DNA of 64,000 nucleotides from Polytrichum commune (Eukaryota; Streptophyta; Polytrichopsida; Polytrichales; Polytrichaceae): the NCBI GenBank assembly GCA_950295325.1, contig OX485806.1, positions 57,533,169 through 57,597,168 on the forward strand. Reading direction: 5' to 3'. The translations under genes and the position numbers were made by a program. Shown here in pieces: positions 33,365 through 43,740 of the stretch (position 1 is the first letter of the stretch; each line of letters begins with the position of its first letter). The notes below the pieces were generated by a model. The model did not search any database, was not told where the DNA came from, and saw only the letters and a program-made list of their open reading frames with translations.

Positions 33365-34927
33365 AAATGGGGTTTGGACTTCATCGGACCGGTCAACCCG
33401 CCAGCTAAAGGTACCAAGAATCGGTACATTATCACGGCTACCGACTACACCACTAAATGGGTGGAAGCCAGAGCCTTAAAGGATAACACGGCAAAATCCA
33501 CAGCCAAATTCCTTTTTGAGGAAATTATTACAAAATTTGGTTGTCCATTGGAGTTCGTGAGCGACCAAGGAAGTCACTTTATCAATGACACTATCAAAGT
33601 GCTTACTCAAGAGTTCATGATTTTACATCGGAAGTCAACCACTTACTACCCACAAGCAAACGGGCAAGCAGAGAGTACCAATAAGGTAATTAAGATTGCC
33701 TTGACCAAAATGGTTAACGCCAATCGAACAGATTGGGACACCAAGTTACATGCAGCACTTTGGGCCTATAGGACAGCCTATAAGGTTACTACCAAGCACA
33801 CTCCGTTCTCATTAGTGTTCGGGACGGAAGCCTTGTTACCTATGGCTTACCTTCACCCCGACGTCTATCAGAAACGGAATCAAGAGTTTCATCCCATACT
33901 CGAGAAGAGAATGGAACAGCTCAGAACTATGGATTTAACCAGACATGAAGCCGAAGAAAACATGACACATATGCAGCTATTACGAAAGGAAAGACATGAC
34001 AAACCTCGGGCGAAGAGACAATGTCAACATTGTGACCTTGGGATAACCAAGCCACCACGAAAGGAGGCTAAGAAACACGACACTTTGAAAGAGGATCCTA
34101 CTCGAGCTATGGAGAAAAGTCAAAACTTTCGAAGTAACGAAGATGGGGAGCAAAATACTACACCCAAAACACACTTTTATCCGGGCCAACGAATCTTATG
34201 GCACTTGCGCCATAAAATACCCGGGCCTGGCAAGTTCAAAATACGATGGGCAGGACCTTACCTAATTCAACAAGTCTATGATAATGGATCAGTGGATGTT
34301 ACCACCCTACAAGGGGATAGTTTGGGACGAGTCAACATGAACAAACTAAAACCATACCAAGAGCCCGAAACGACTCAGGCTTATGCCTTACAAATTCTAG
34401 CATGCCACCTTTTAGAAACGGAAATACGAGCAAAACAAAATCCTTTATACAAAGGGACTAGTACTACACCAATTCCCATCACCACATCTTCTCAATCGAA
34501 TAAGGAAACCATTTCACATATTGGTTCCACTTCCTACCAAAGTCAAGAAATCTTAGATGCTGAAGATTTGGAAATGCATAGGGTCATGCTAGAAGTGTAC
34601 CACATACATCCCTCAAAACAAGAGAATATTCATCCAAAAGATACCTTAAACCCCATAAGGCACGACCAACGGAAGAAAAAGGAAACCAACCTACATACCA
34701 TACAATTACAACAAGAGAGAGATACCTTTAACCTCATAAGGCATGACCAAAGGGACGAAAAAGAAACCAACCTACATACCATACGATGCCAACCCGTATC
34801 CCAATGGGAACTACCACCAAGCCCGGGAGAAAATTCGGGAACCACAACACCCATGAGGAATACAACCCATGCCTACCCCGCCTTACTTGGCTTGGAGCCA
34901 ACTGGGGTGGAACCAACTCACAAATGA
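33365..34927 (+). CDS. Element A integrase catalytic core and C-terminal domain (in frame after TAG)
   Basis: Directly follows the TAG at 33362-33364 in the same frame and has no ATG at its beginning. Expression would need read-through, or the copy is defective. It begins KWGLDFIGP, the normal continuation of H2C2 in gypsy integrases. The catalytic triad is visible: D in ATDYTTKW, D in VSDQGSHF and E in NGQAESTNK, with 35 residues between the second D and E (DD35E). The usual AYRTAYKVTTKHTPF follows. A charged insertion of ~80 residues with QCQHC precedes a chromatin/GPY-type C-terminal part (KFKIRWAGPYLI). The C-terminal tail contains a ~30-residue duplication (34637-34786, two NLHTI-ending units). 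Function: insertion of element cDNA into host DNA. Confidence 0.88.
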   Translation, partial: KWGLDFIGPVNPPAKGTKNRYIITATDYTTKWVEARALKDNTAKSTAKFLFEEIITKFGCPLEFVSDQGSHFINDTIKVLTQEFMILHRKSTTYYPQANGQAESTNKVIKIALTKMVNANRTDWDTKLHAALWAYRTAYKVTTKHTPFSLVFGTEALLPMAYLHPDVYQKRNQEFHPILEKRMEQLRTMDLTRHEAEENMTHMQLLRKERHDKPRAKRQCQHCDLGITKPPRKEAKKHDTLKEDPTRAMEKSQNFRSNEDGEQNTTPKTHFYPGQRILWHLRHKIPGPGKFKIRWAGPYLIQQVYDNGSVDVTTLQGDSLGRVNMNKLKPYQEPETTQAYALQILACHLLETEIRAKQNPLYKGTSTTPIPITTSSQSNKETISHIGSTSYQSQEILDAEDLEMHRVMLEVYHIHPSKQENIHPKDTLNPIRHDQRKKKETNLHTIQLQQERDTFNLIRHDQRDEKETNLHTIRCQPVSQWELPPSPGENSGTTTPMRNTTHAYPALLGLEPTGVEPTHK

Positions 34928-36614
34928 AAATTTTGAGAAAATAAAGCCTAGGTAAAGGCTCACCTAGGACTGACCACTGGAATAATAAACCAGTGAGAGC
35001 CCTTTCATCGCGGTTAAAGGAGGAGAGGATGGAAAGAAAGGTCATTAGTACCTAAGCATAGGAAAACATAGCCAAAATAATCGTTTTTCACCAAGGATCA
35101 CCAAAAGATGAATAGGAGTTACTTTAAGGAGGGAAGAGATTCCCAACAAGTTACTGAAACCATGACATGGATGAGTTACATTATTGGGAAAGGCACGTAT
35201 TCTAGGAAGTTAACGCCACAAATCACAAATCACGGAAGAAACTTGAGAGACATAAGGATTTTTGAGTATTCTAAATGGGAACACCATTTTAGATCACTAA
35301 AAGGCTTGGACCTGTTCTCTTTTATTCGATTTTAAGAAGGGTTAACCCCTGGAAGACTCGATGAAATATGGGATCGGATGCGAACTTGTTAAAGGAGAAT
35401 CTGGTCGAAGTTCGGGTAGAACTTTGGAGTCCAGGGGATAGAGAAAGAAAATTTGAACTTATATTTTTTCATGTGAAAGGGCCTAACCCATGGAAGTTAG
35501 ATGAGATAAGTGATTGGATGAAAACTTGCTGAGAGAGAGTTGCAAGTCGGGTTGAAGTTGGATGGAATTTTTGAAGCCACGGGATGAAGAAAGTTGGGAT
35601 TATGTCAAAAGTTAGGTAGGAAGCCTTGGAGGCCTAATCTATGAGTGGTTCCTTTAGGAAAGTTGAAACCCCCAAATATTATTTCAGAACACTGAGCGAG
35701 AGCTCAGACTGCGAAAGACTTCGAGGAGCAAAGGAGTTGTGTGCGATACGGATAAGTAAACCCATTGAGCAAAGTTGGAGTATGCAAGTCATCATGTACA
35801 CCAGAAATTACGGACGTTGGAATTTACGTTGGGTAGGAATAAAGTTTTGAGGGCAGAAGCAGTAAGTTGTTTTTCTCATGGGTTAATTTTGAAACCCACA
35901 TTTTAGAACACTTAGTAAAAGACTCAAATAGTGAAAGAAAGCTATGTAAAATCAAGTTGGTTGCACGGTGAATAAGTAAAGCATGTGAAGGAGGTGGAGT
36001 GTGCAAGTTATCAAGATACAACAATATAAACCAGATATTACCAAACCAATGCTCAAGTGAATACATCCCACAAAGAGAATTACATGGAATTACAAGTTAC
36101 CATTGAAATCAACATTCAATACAACATATAACAACATTACACATACAACCAACCGAAATCTGAGCATGAGAAGAAGTTAAATCCAATTTGTTTTTGTTGG
36201 GAGGGGTCCAACAAGTGGACCCCAAAGAAAAGGGGATTCAACCCACCAAAATGGGGAATCCCACAAGAAGAGGAGGACTTACAGTACCTGCAGAGAGACC
36301 ACTTACACTAGGTCAGTAAGTGAATCAAAACAAAACTTACAAGAAGTGAAAATGGGTTGAAGGGTAATACCTGAAGAAGGGCCCAGGGGTCTAGCAAGGA
36401 ATTAGGACCATCCCCAGCTGGCACAGAGGATACGCCAGGTGGAGCAGCCCCCAAACCCTAATCAAGAACCTCAACTGTCAAGGTTCAGCTGAACCCCCAA
36501 GGGAGTTGCGAACCAAACCCCAGCTCTCTTCCACAAACTTAACAGTTGCTGCAGAATACCAGAATTAGGGAAGTTACAAGCGGATACCAGATTGTTCGTA
36601 ACTAGGAAGTTGGG
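34928..36614 (+). other. Element A spacer between integrase and ORF3, with degenerate repeats
   Basis: 1.7 kb without a convincing ORF. It contains two pairs of degenerate direct repeats. One pair is near 35339 and 35490 (TAACCC-TGGAAG-followed by GATGA-AT... and GGTxGAAGTT). The other is near 35690 and 35905 (AGAACACT-AG...GACTxxxAxxGTGAAAGA, then AATAAGTAAA and GAGT-TGCAAGT). In the 36360-36560 part the sequence is leader-like, just upstream of ORF3. It may hold splice or promoter signals for ORF3, but I cannot point to one. Confidence 0.55.
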
Positions 36615-39257
36615 ATGGAAGACCTATATGAGATTACCCCACAACAATACGAGCAGAGAATGTTTTGGAAAAACTTGAAGGCCAAGTGTCTCCAAGGTTT
36701 CACCTCGGTACACTGGAACACAAGCGAGCTTCAGTGGCAGCCGAGTTTGTGCAAGTTCCATACGTATCAGGGATTGTTGGGGGCAGCAGTGACCAACATC
36801 GAGGAGGCAGATTTCATTGAAGAAATGAAGAGGAAACCAGGAGAAGAAGAACCTGAGCGATACCTGTTCGTGGTGGATGCACTTCTCAGGCATCAGGAGT
36901 TCACGACTGAGGAAGTCAAATTCCTCCGTCAAATCAACTTGGAAGGTTTCATAATCCGTATCACGTGGGGGGTGTTGCATGAAGCACTGATTCGCGAAGC
37001 ATTGGCAAACCTGCAAGAGGAGACAATGCTGACCACAGTACGGGAAAAGGCCATCCCTTTAATTGCCGCAGATTGGAGAACCCAGTTTCGGGACATTTTT
37101 GAGCTTACCAAACGAAAGGTAAAGGCCAGCACTCAGTGGAAACTCTGTGAGTTGTTTCCATCCCTCACATCAGCCACAGAAGGACAGGTAACAGTCAAAG
37201 TTTCTGATTGTCAGTATCCAGGTGCAAAGAAACCACTCCGAATGCTGAGTTCTTTATTTTGCCTCAATACGGCGGGTCAAAATTACATTGCTATTTCATT
37301 TGCGAAATTGATTCTCGCGGCTGTGAACGGCCAGGCAGTAGACTGGCCTGAAGAATTCTATCATGGGCTAAAGGCTGAGCTAATAAAACTACACAAGAAA
37401 CATTCTCAGACCCCGGTGAAGGTAGAACGGACCACCATCGGTCCACACCTCACCCTGATGATCAAAGCCGCAGGAGCTATGGACTTGCCGCAGGAAATTG
37501 AGGCAGGTTTCCATACGGCCAAGCCCTTCTCCACAACTGAACCAAAGGATCAGCCTAAAAAGAGGAGATTTACCACAGTTCCAATACCACCTCCGACTTT
37601 ACACACTGCAGTCAGGGTGGTGAAACCGGACCAGAACCGACAGAAGGAAGCATCCACCTCGACACCACCAACCGCCTCAGACACACCTCGCTCAGTGGTA
37701 TTAGAAACAGAGGAACCATGGCAGGTTCCGGAAGCAATACCCAACATTGTCAGCCAGGTCAAACATGTGCACAGGAGATTGGAAAACCTACTCACTATAC
37801 TTGCAAACAAGGCCCCACCCAGGCTATTGAGAGAATTAAGCTCTCAATTCTCTAAGATCCAACGGGAGACCACTCTGAAAGAGCATGCGAAGCTTCCAAA
37901 GAGCAGCACCAGTACCTTAAACTCGGACATTTTCCAATCCCAGAATGCTCAAATAGACAGGTTAGAAAAAAAACTTCTCGATGCAGAGGAACTCAACAAT
38001 CTCTGCATCGAAGATTCCTTCGAATTGCACGACCAACTTTCTGAGATACAAGAAGAACGGGAAAGACTGAAGAAGGAGGTTCAGACCCTCACCCACATGA
38101 ACCAAGAGCAATTGACCACCATTCAAGATCTGGAGCAAGCCAACTTACAACAATTTCAAACCAAGGAGACTGAACTCGCGGCAATGCGAGCACAACTCAA
38201 ACATTTCAATGAGGGGGCCGCAGCTCGAAACCTGCACACCCATCAGACCCCCGAAGTACTCCGAGACCAACAACAGGACAAGACAGAGCTTACTCGCTTG
38301 AGAACTGAGAACAGGGAGTTGAAGGTAGCCTTGGATGCCAAGAAACCAGCCTCCACTTCCAAACCCGACCCCGACTTCGGCCATCGTGCGCCACGACCTC
38401 TGGATCGAACAGAGAGACATGCACTAGCTGAGGGAGCGACGGAGCAAATACTCAATGATCTACACCAGGAGCTGCAAGTAATTAAACAGGAAAAGGAGGA
38501 ATTACAACACCAACTCGATCAAGGCATTCCAGTCAATCGAATGGGATTACCTCAATCCCGCATTCACCCGCGATCGGAGATCTATCAGCGGCTCCTCCAC
38601 CACACAGAACCCCTGAGATCGATCATGCAGTGTCACCATGCATATGGGGCTCTCCACTTACTCACCAGCAACGTACCCATTCTTAAGGAAGGAACCACAG
38701 TCACCCATGAGCAATTCAGAGAGTTGTGGCAGCAAGCCAACCCAAGAGCTAAGGATACCTTAGCCTTCATGTGGGCAGTGGGTAACATCAAATTACCCCT
38801 TGGGAGTATTGAGGTGGTAACTGGATCTCCACCATTCTTTATCAGGAGATACATACTCCGGAGCATAGCATTCTTAGGACACCACCAGGCGATTCAGGTG
38901 CGGGAACACCCTGCCATTGAGGCCCTACCCTCCCTACGACCTTACACACACAGTCAGAGAATTGAGATCGCAAAGTTCCAACACCAGCACAACACTACTT
39001 TCCAGGACGCAATCAATGCCCTAAGAGCAAAGGATACGGCAATTTGCTTCGAAGCGGTAAGGCGTCACCAATGGCTTTTAGAGCAATTCCCGAATCAATC
39101 GATCCCAATATCCTTATTTCAACTTAAGGAGTATGTGACTCAGACATTGGACGAGCAACAAAACACAATTACAACAAGACGATTCGGCACTGTCAATCAC
39201 GGCACCATCCTCCGCATCGGGCTACCAGATCCACCAGGACATGTCCAACAACAGTGA
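36615..39257 (+). CDS. Element A ORF3, 880-aa coiled-coil protein
   Basis: An ATG-initiated, fully open frame between pol and the PPT. N-terminal ~1-290 is globular with an AxLILAAVNGQAVDW segment. Residues ~300-390 are Pro/Ser/Thr-rich. Residues ~442-531, ~552-577 and ~612-636 are heptad-rich coiled coils. A globular C-terminal part (~650-880) has LRSIAFLGHHQAI and a terminal FGTVNHGTILRIGLPDPPG. There is no signal peptide or membrane helix, so it is not a typical envelope protein. Extra 3' ORFs occur in several plant Tat/Athila elements. The same three-part plan is present in the ORF at 53417-56032 and, decayed, at 1030-3071. It ends 45 bp before the 3' LTR. A structural, packaging or nuclear-trafficking role is possible but unproved. 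Confidence 0.85.
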   Translation: MEDLYEITPQQYEQRMFWKNLKAKCLQGFTSVHWNTSELQWQPSLCKFHTYQGLLGAAVTNIEEADFIEEMKRKPGEEEPERYLFVVDALLRHQEFTTEEVKFLRQINLEGFIIRITWGVLHEALIREALANLQEETMLTTVREKAIPLIAADWRTQFRDIFELTKRKVKASTQWKLCELFPSLTSATEGQVTVKVSDCQYPGAKKPLRMLSSLFCLNTAGQNYIAISFAKLILAAVNGQAVDWPEEFYHGLKAELIKLHKKHSQTPVKVERTTIGPHLTLMIKAAGAMDLPQEIEAGFHTAKPFSTTEPKDQPKKRRFTTVPIPPPTLHTAVRVVKPDQNRQKEASTSTPPTASDTPRSVVLETEEPWQVPEAIPNIVSQVKHVHRRLENLLTILANKAPPRLLRELSSQFSKIQRETTLKEHAKLPKSSTSTLNSDIFQSQNAQIDRLEKKLLDAEELNNLCIEDSFELHDQLSEIQEERERLKKEVQTLTHMNQEQLTTIQDLEQANLQQFQTKETELAAMRAQLKHFNEGAAARNLHTHQTPEVLRDQQQDKTELTRLRTENRELKVALDAKKPASTSKPDPDFGHRAPRPLDRTERHALAEGATEQILNDLHQELQVIKQEKEELQHQLDQGIPVNRMGLPQSRIHPRSEIYQRLLHHTEPLRSIMQCHHAYGALHLLTSNVPILKEGTTVTHEQFRELWQQANPRAKDTLAFMWAVGNIKLPLGSIEVVTGSPPFFIRRYILRSIAFLGHHQAIQVREHPAIEALPSLRPYTHSQRIEIAKFQHQHNTTFQDAINALRAKDTAICFEAVRRHQWLLEQFPNQSIPISLFQLKEYVTQTLDEQQNTITTRRFGTVNHGTILRIGLPDPPGHVQQQ

Positions 39258-39260
39258 AAT

Positions 39261-39280
39261 GAAGCATGAGGACATGCTTC
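39261..39280 (+). other. Hairpin between ORF3 stop and PPT
   Basis: GAAGCATGAGGACATGCTTC is a perfect 8-bp stem with a four-base AGGA loop, placed three bases after the ORF3 stop codon and five bases before the PPT. It lies just upstream of the plus-strand priming site. It could be an RNA element for 3' processing or priming. No function is known to me. Confidence 0.7.
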
Positions 39281-39285
39281 TTTCC

Positions 39286-39302
39286 GAGAGGGGAGAATAA
39301 AA
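39286..39302 (+). other. Element A polypurine tract
   Basis: GAGAGGGGAGAATAAAA, purine except one T, lies immediately before the TGTACACC start of the 3' LTR. It is the expected primer site for plus-strand DNA synthesis. Confidence 0.88.
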
Positions 39303-41705
39303 TGTACACCCTCCCAAGAAGATTAAGGAAGAAGGACTAAGGGGCCAAATGCAGGAGAGTGAAGGGCTGAGAAGTAGTTGTTCACCGAATGAGCAGCAAC
39401 AGGGACGAACACCGAGGAGCAGCGATCGAGGGACCGCGAGAGAAGGGCAACGCGGGAGACAGCAGGAGACGTGGGAGCGGCCGGATATCGAGGAGAGCCA
39501 ACGGCAAGAGAGAGAGAACAGGACCGGTGGCAAGCCGGGGAGCACCGAGGGCATTGAAAACCGGATGAGGACCGGCCTCCCGGTTATGTAGCGGCCCGGG
39601 AACGCTCGGGAACGAAGGGAGCGCACCGGGAACGCACCGAGAGCCGGGAGGAGTGAACGACATCGGGAACGCGTCAAGGCGGCTCGGGAACGCAACGGGA
39701 ACGCGCCGGGTACTCACATCAAGCCGGGAACGCCGTCACCATACTTGAGAACGAACGAGCAATTAAGTAGGATAGATAGTTAGTTGCTAGTGAACACCTA
39801 AGCAAGGGTAGATGAAAGACATGCCTAAAAGGGATGAAAGTCCTTTTTAGATGAACATAAACTATTCCCTTTAAATGAATAGTTGCATTCCGGATGAAGG
39901 AGGTCCATGGATGGTAACCGTACCGAGAGGCACATCTAGGTTAAGCCAAGAAATCCAACGAATGAACTTCATAAGTACATTTTACATTCGGACATTATAA
40001 CTGCTGTAAATAGATCCGGGAAGCCTAAAATTAGACTGTAACCGGATACAGGGATAAAATTAGCCTGAAATGAACATGTGGCATTAGGGGAAGTTAGGAC
40101 TAACCGCCACATCTAATTAAAGATAGATTTTGAACACTATATAAGAGGCCAAACTTAAGGCACCTAATACACTTCATTTGAACACGCAAACTCTACATGA
40201 GTGTCGGAGCCTCTAGCACTCTCTCAAGCTAGTACATTTAGCCGAGGTTTTCGTGCCCTAACTCGGAGGGCAATCGAGCTAGCATCGCAATTAGCCGAGG
40301 CATTCGAGCCCTAACTCGGAGGGCATTGGAATATTAATGCGAGTAGCCGAGGCATTCGAGCCCTAACTCGGAGGGCATTGGAATATTAATGCGAGTAGCC
40401 GAGGCATACTTAAGCCCTAACTCGGAGGGCATTGGAGACAATCATGCACGAAGATAGCTAGCCGAGGCAAATACATACCCTAACTCGGAGGGCATTCTAA
40501 AGTGTTAAAATATTTAGCCGAGGTTCTCAAATCCTAACTCGGAGGATATTAGCACATGTTACTACACTAAGGCAAATTGGTCAGAGCTTCGGATTAAGTT
40601 TGCTCCGGTAACTAAGACCTTTGACGAAGGAGAATTTCGAGCCGAAGGACCCGAAGGGAAATAATTACAGAGAGGAGGAAATCTCATTCGGCGGTACACT
40701 CGAGTTAATCCCCGACCTCAAGCCGGCCAAGTAAGATAAATTATTACAGTAAAAGCCCAAGTCACTCATATTTGAGGAAGGTAAGTTGTGGGCTTACCGG
40801 CTTACCATCACGTCATACCGGGTATGACTAGATACTAAATTATTACGCGGTGCCAAATCCAATTCAAAGGGAATTAGCCTAAGGGGATTTCAAAGCATCT
40901 AAGGGGAACACTTGGGGAAATTTAGGCCATGAGTTTAATACCTCATAAATGAGGGTGATAGTAATCAAACATCTTTAATTGGAAATCGGTTTACCATATA
41001 CATTAGAATCAACAAGGATTCTAATCCCTCAAATATTCTCAAGTGAATTTGGAATGTTGAAGGACCAAGGATACCATCAGAACAATATAATCAAGGTTAA
41101 AGAGGCAAGATGATTCTCAAGATTTTCATAATGTTAAAGAATATGTTTTGAACTAGAAACTCTTTATGAAGACATTCTCGGAATATTCTTAGAAAGTAAT
41201 GAAGATTAGATGCATTCGAACCATGAAAGATATTGTTTGCAACATTTAGAGTTTCCCTTGAAACACTTAACCTCGACATTAGGATTTCGGGGAACATAAT
41301 CTCGAAAACCTAAGGCACTTTCTCCTTGGAGATTTATAAAAAAGGATCTTCAAATACAACATTCCGGAATTGAAGAAATAAGATTATCTTGCGAGATCTT
41401 TCAAACCATGAAAGATGCAAGAGCGAATAGATGATTAAGAACTAAGGAAAGTAGTTTCTTAGAGAGCACTTTAATATTAGATTTCGGGGAACATAAACTT
41501 GTAACCTCAGGTCAACGATTCCAAGAGGATTTCAAAAGCAATAAATTAAAGATCACAAGAATTAGTCAACAAAGAGTTAACGGACACCTTCACAAGTTTT
41601 GGAAACTAAGAGAATCTAATTTTGGTGGGAGTAACTTCCATGTAAACCGGTCAGCAGCGGGTTACACCGTCTAAGTTTGCTGAGGGTTTGAAGGTGACCT
41701 CGACA
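39303..41705 (+). repeat. Element A 3' LTR
   Basis: 2,403 bp, colinear with the 5' LTR at an offset of 17,578, with two differences noticed. It contains the same TATA box (40138-40145) and the same six-copy structured repeat (40240-40547). It is followed by CGCAA (41706-41710), the right target duplication. Confidence 0.97.
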
Positions 41706-42677
41706 CGCAACCCTTGCAAACCCCCCTTGACAATCTTGCCAATTTTCAATTCTAGCAAAGGTTACGAGCGCTAACCATTCGCATACCGCCATGCTAATGG
41801 TTAGCTCCTCCTACCCCGGACCATATAGCTCATAGGAGGGAACCAACCCTCCTACTTTGCTTTCGGGACTCACCTCTTAATTGGTAACCCATTCCTTAGA
41901 TGTGGACTTCCATCCATGGAAGTCCAATCTTATGTTGATCATCGCGTTGCCGGAGCAACACTACAACAACCCGAACCATACTAGGCAACTATGGCCTCAC
42001 ATTGGGCCAATGCCCATGGAGGCCGTGCCGTTCGGCCCCGGGTGGGTGAGGCCACACCACCTCACCCATATAAGCCTCTAGGACTCTACGCGGGGCCCCT
42101 ACCCCACCGTCAACCAACCTCTTGTCTCTCCACCAAGAGTTGGGGCCAAGTAGACAATTCCCCTTAGCTGCTGGGCCTAGAAGCCCCCCAGCAGCTTCAG
42201 ACCATCATAACTTCCTTGTATGATGTCTGATGCTGACAAGCGACCACTGCATCGTCATCTACGCTTCACGTAGATACCGATGGACTCCTCACTTGCCCCA
42301 TTCGGGCAAGTTTTGAGGACGTTATGCCTGTTTGAACCTTGGCAGTCCCGGGAATCACTCCCAGGCCTTGCTGTACCAGGGCGCTGTCCCGGGACAGCGC
42401 CCCACTCAACTGGCCATAACTCCTAGCTCACACCTTCGATTGAGGTGTTCTTGAGCATTCTAGAATCACCACGCCATGAGCTACGCATAGCTCATGGCCT
42501 TACCCTCATGCCTCCCAGTCTCCGTGGGTGGGAGGCGTTCCCAACGCCCGGGGCCCTCACCCACACTAGGATCACTTGGGCCCTCTCACCAACGGCGCCA
42601 CAAGTCCCGGGTGTCACTCCGGGGTCCCCCTTGTGCCCATGGTGTTTTGGGCACTCCTCATGGAGAGGTGCGCGACA
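41706..42677 (-). mobile_element. Solo LTR of family S, main part (split by Element A)
   Basis: The remainder of the LTR that begins at 21717; 41706-41710 is Element A's target duplication. The plus strand ends GTGCGCGACA at 42677 and is followed by GTGAC (42678-42682), which matches GTGAC at 21712-21716. The reconstructed LTR is about 975 bp. No internal element sequence is present, so it is a solo LTR that predates Element A. Confidence 0.93.
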
Positions 42678-42691
42678 GTGACGATACGGAG
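42678..42691 (+). pseudogene. Short gene fragment trapped between two LTR insertions
   Basis: GTGAC is the duplicated target of the first solo LTR. The next nine bases, GATACGGAG, are unique gene sequence. Their last five, CGGAG, are the left target duplication of the next LTR. Read in the frame that is open at 21716, they give Asp-Thr-Glu and continue at 43669. Confidence 0.8.
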
Positions 42692-43663
42692 TGTCGCAAC
42701 CCTTGCTAGCTCCCTTAACAATCTTGCCAATTTTCGTTTCTAGCAAAGGTTACGAGCGCTAACCATTTGCATTCCGCCATGCTAATGGATAGCTCCTCTT
42801 ACCCCGGACCAATAGTTCATAGGAGGGAACCAACCCTCCTACTTTGCTTTCGGGACTCACCCCTTAATCGGTAACCCATTTCCCCAATGTGGACTTCCAT
42901 CCATGGAAGTCCAATCCTATGTTGATCATCGCGTTGCCGGAGCAACACTACAACAACCCGAAGCATACTAGGCAACTATGGCCTCACAATAGGCCAAAGC
43001 CCATGGAGGCCTTGCCGTTCGGCCTCGGGTGGGTGAGGCCACACCACCTCACCCATATAAGCCTCTAGGACTTTACGCGGGGCCCCTACCCCACCGTCAA
43101 CCAACCTCTTGTCTCTCTACCAAGAGTTGGGGCCAAGTGGACATTTTCCCTTAGCCGCTGGGCCTAGAAGCCCCCAGCAGCTTCAGACCATCATAACTTC
43201 CTTGTATGATGTCTAATTCCAGCAACCAAGCACTCCATCTTCATCTACGTGAAGCGTAGATGCCGATGGACTCCTCGCTTGCCCCATTCAGGCAAGTGGT
43301 GAGGACGTGATGCCTGTTTGAACCTTGGCAGTCCCGGGAATCACTCCCAGGCACTGCTGTAGCAGGGCGCTGTCCCGGGACAGCGCCCCACTCAAATGGC
43401 CATAACTCCTAGCTCACACCTCGGATTGAGGTGTTCTTGAGCATTCTAGAATCACCACGCCATGAGCTACGCATAGCTCATGGCCTTACCCTTGTGCCTC
43501 CTAGTCTTCGTGGATGGGAGGCGTTCCCAACGCCCGGGGACCTCACCCACACTAGGATCACTTGGGCCCTCTCACCAACGGCGCCACAAGTCCCTAGTGT
43601 CACTCCGGGGTCCCCCTTGTGCCCATGGTGTTTCGGGCACTCCTCATGGAGAGGTGCGCGACA
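42692..43663 (-). mobile_element. Second solo LTR of family S
   Basis: 972 bp; the plus strand begins TGTCGCAACCC and ends GTGCGCGACA. It is flanked by a perfect CGGAG duplication (42687-42691 and 43664-43668). It is highly similar to the adjacent LTR at 41711-42677 but is a separate insertion with its own target site, only nine bases away from the first. Confidence 0.93.
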
Positions 43664-43668
43664 CGGAG

Positions 43669-43740
43669 AAAGTTTTTGTTTTCAAGATGTCTGAGGTCGG
43701 CCCTGGCAATGGGGTCAACTTGGGAAACTTAGTAGTGTGA
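43669..43740 (+). pseudogene. Broken gene, 3' part
   Basis: With both LTRs and Element A removed, the frame open at 21716 continues without interruption through here. It encodes VFVFKMSEVGPGNG and ends at a TGA at 43738-43740. The precise in-frame join supports the idea that these three pieces were one coding sequence. Whether this TGA is the original stop or a later mutation is unclear. Confidence 0.75.

Larger units (their letters stand above)
21725..41705 (+). mobile_element. Element A: complete 19,981-bp Ty3/gypsy retrotransposon
   Basis: Two direct LTRs of exactly 2,403 bp (21725-24127 and 39303-41705) begin TGTACACC and end CTCGACA. They differ at two positions that I found (21739 G versus 39317 A; 23998 A versus 41576 G). 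A 5-bp duplication CGCAA flanks the element, a PBS follows the 5' LTR and a PPT precedes the 3' LTR. The plus strand carries ORF1, a Gag-protease-RT-RNase H frame with an H2C2 array, a TAG, the integrase core and an extra ORF3. Size, Tat/Ogre-like PBS, upstream ORF1 and downstream ORF3 suggest the non-chromovirus Tat branch (inference). The near-identical LTRs mean a very recent insertion. It sits inside an older solo LTR. Confidence 0.97.

Noticed and set aside
36615-39257. ORF3 as a retroviral-type envelope protein
   Set aside because: No signal peptide, transmembrane segment or fusion-like region; the protein is dominated by coiled coil and charged residues.
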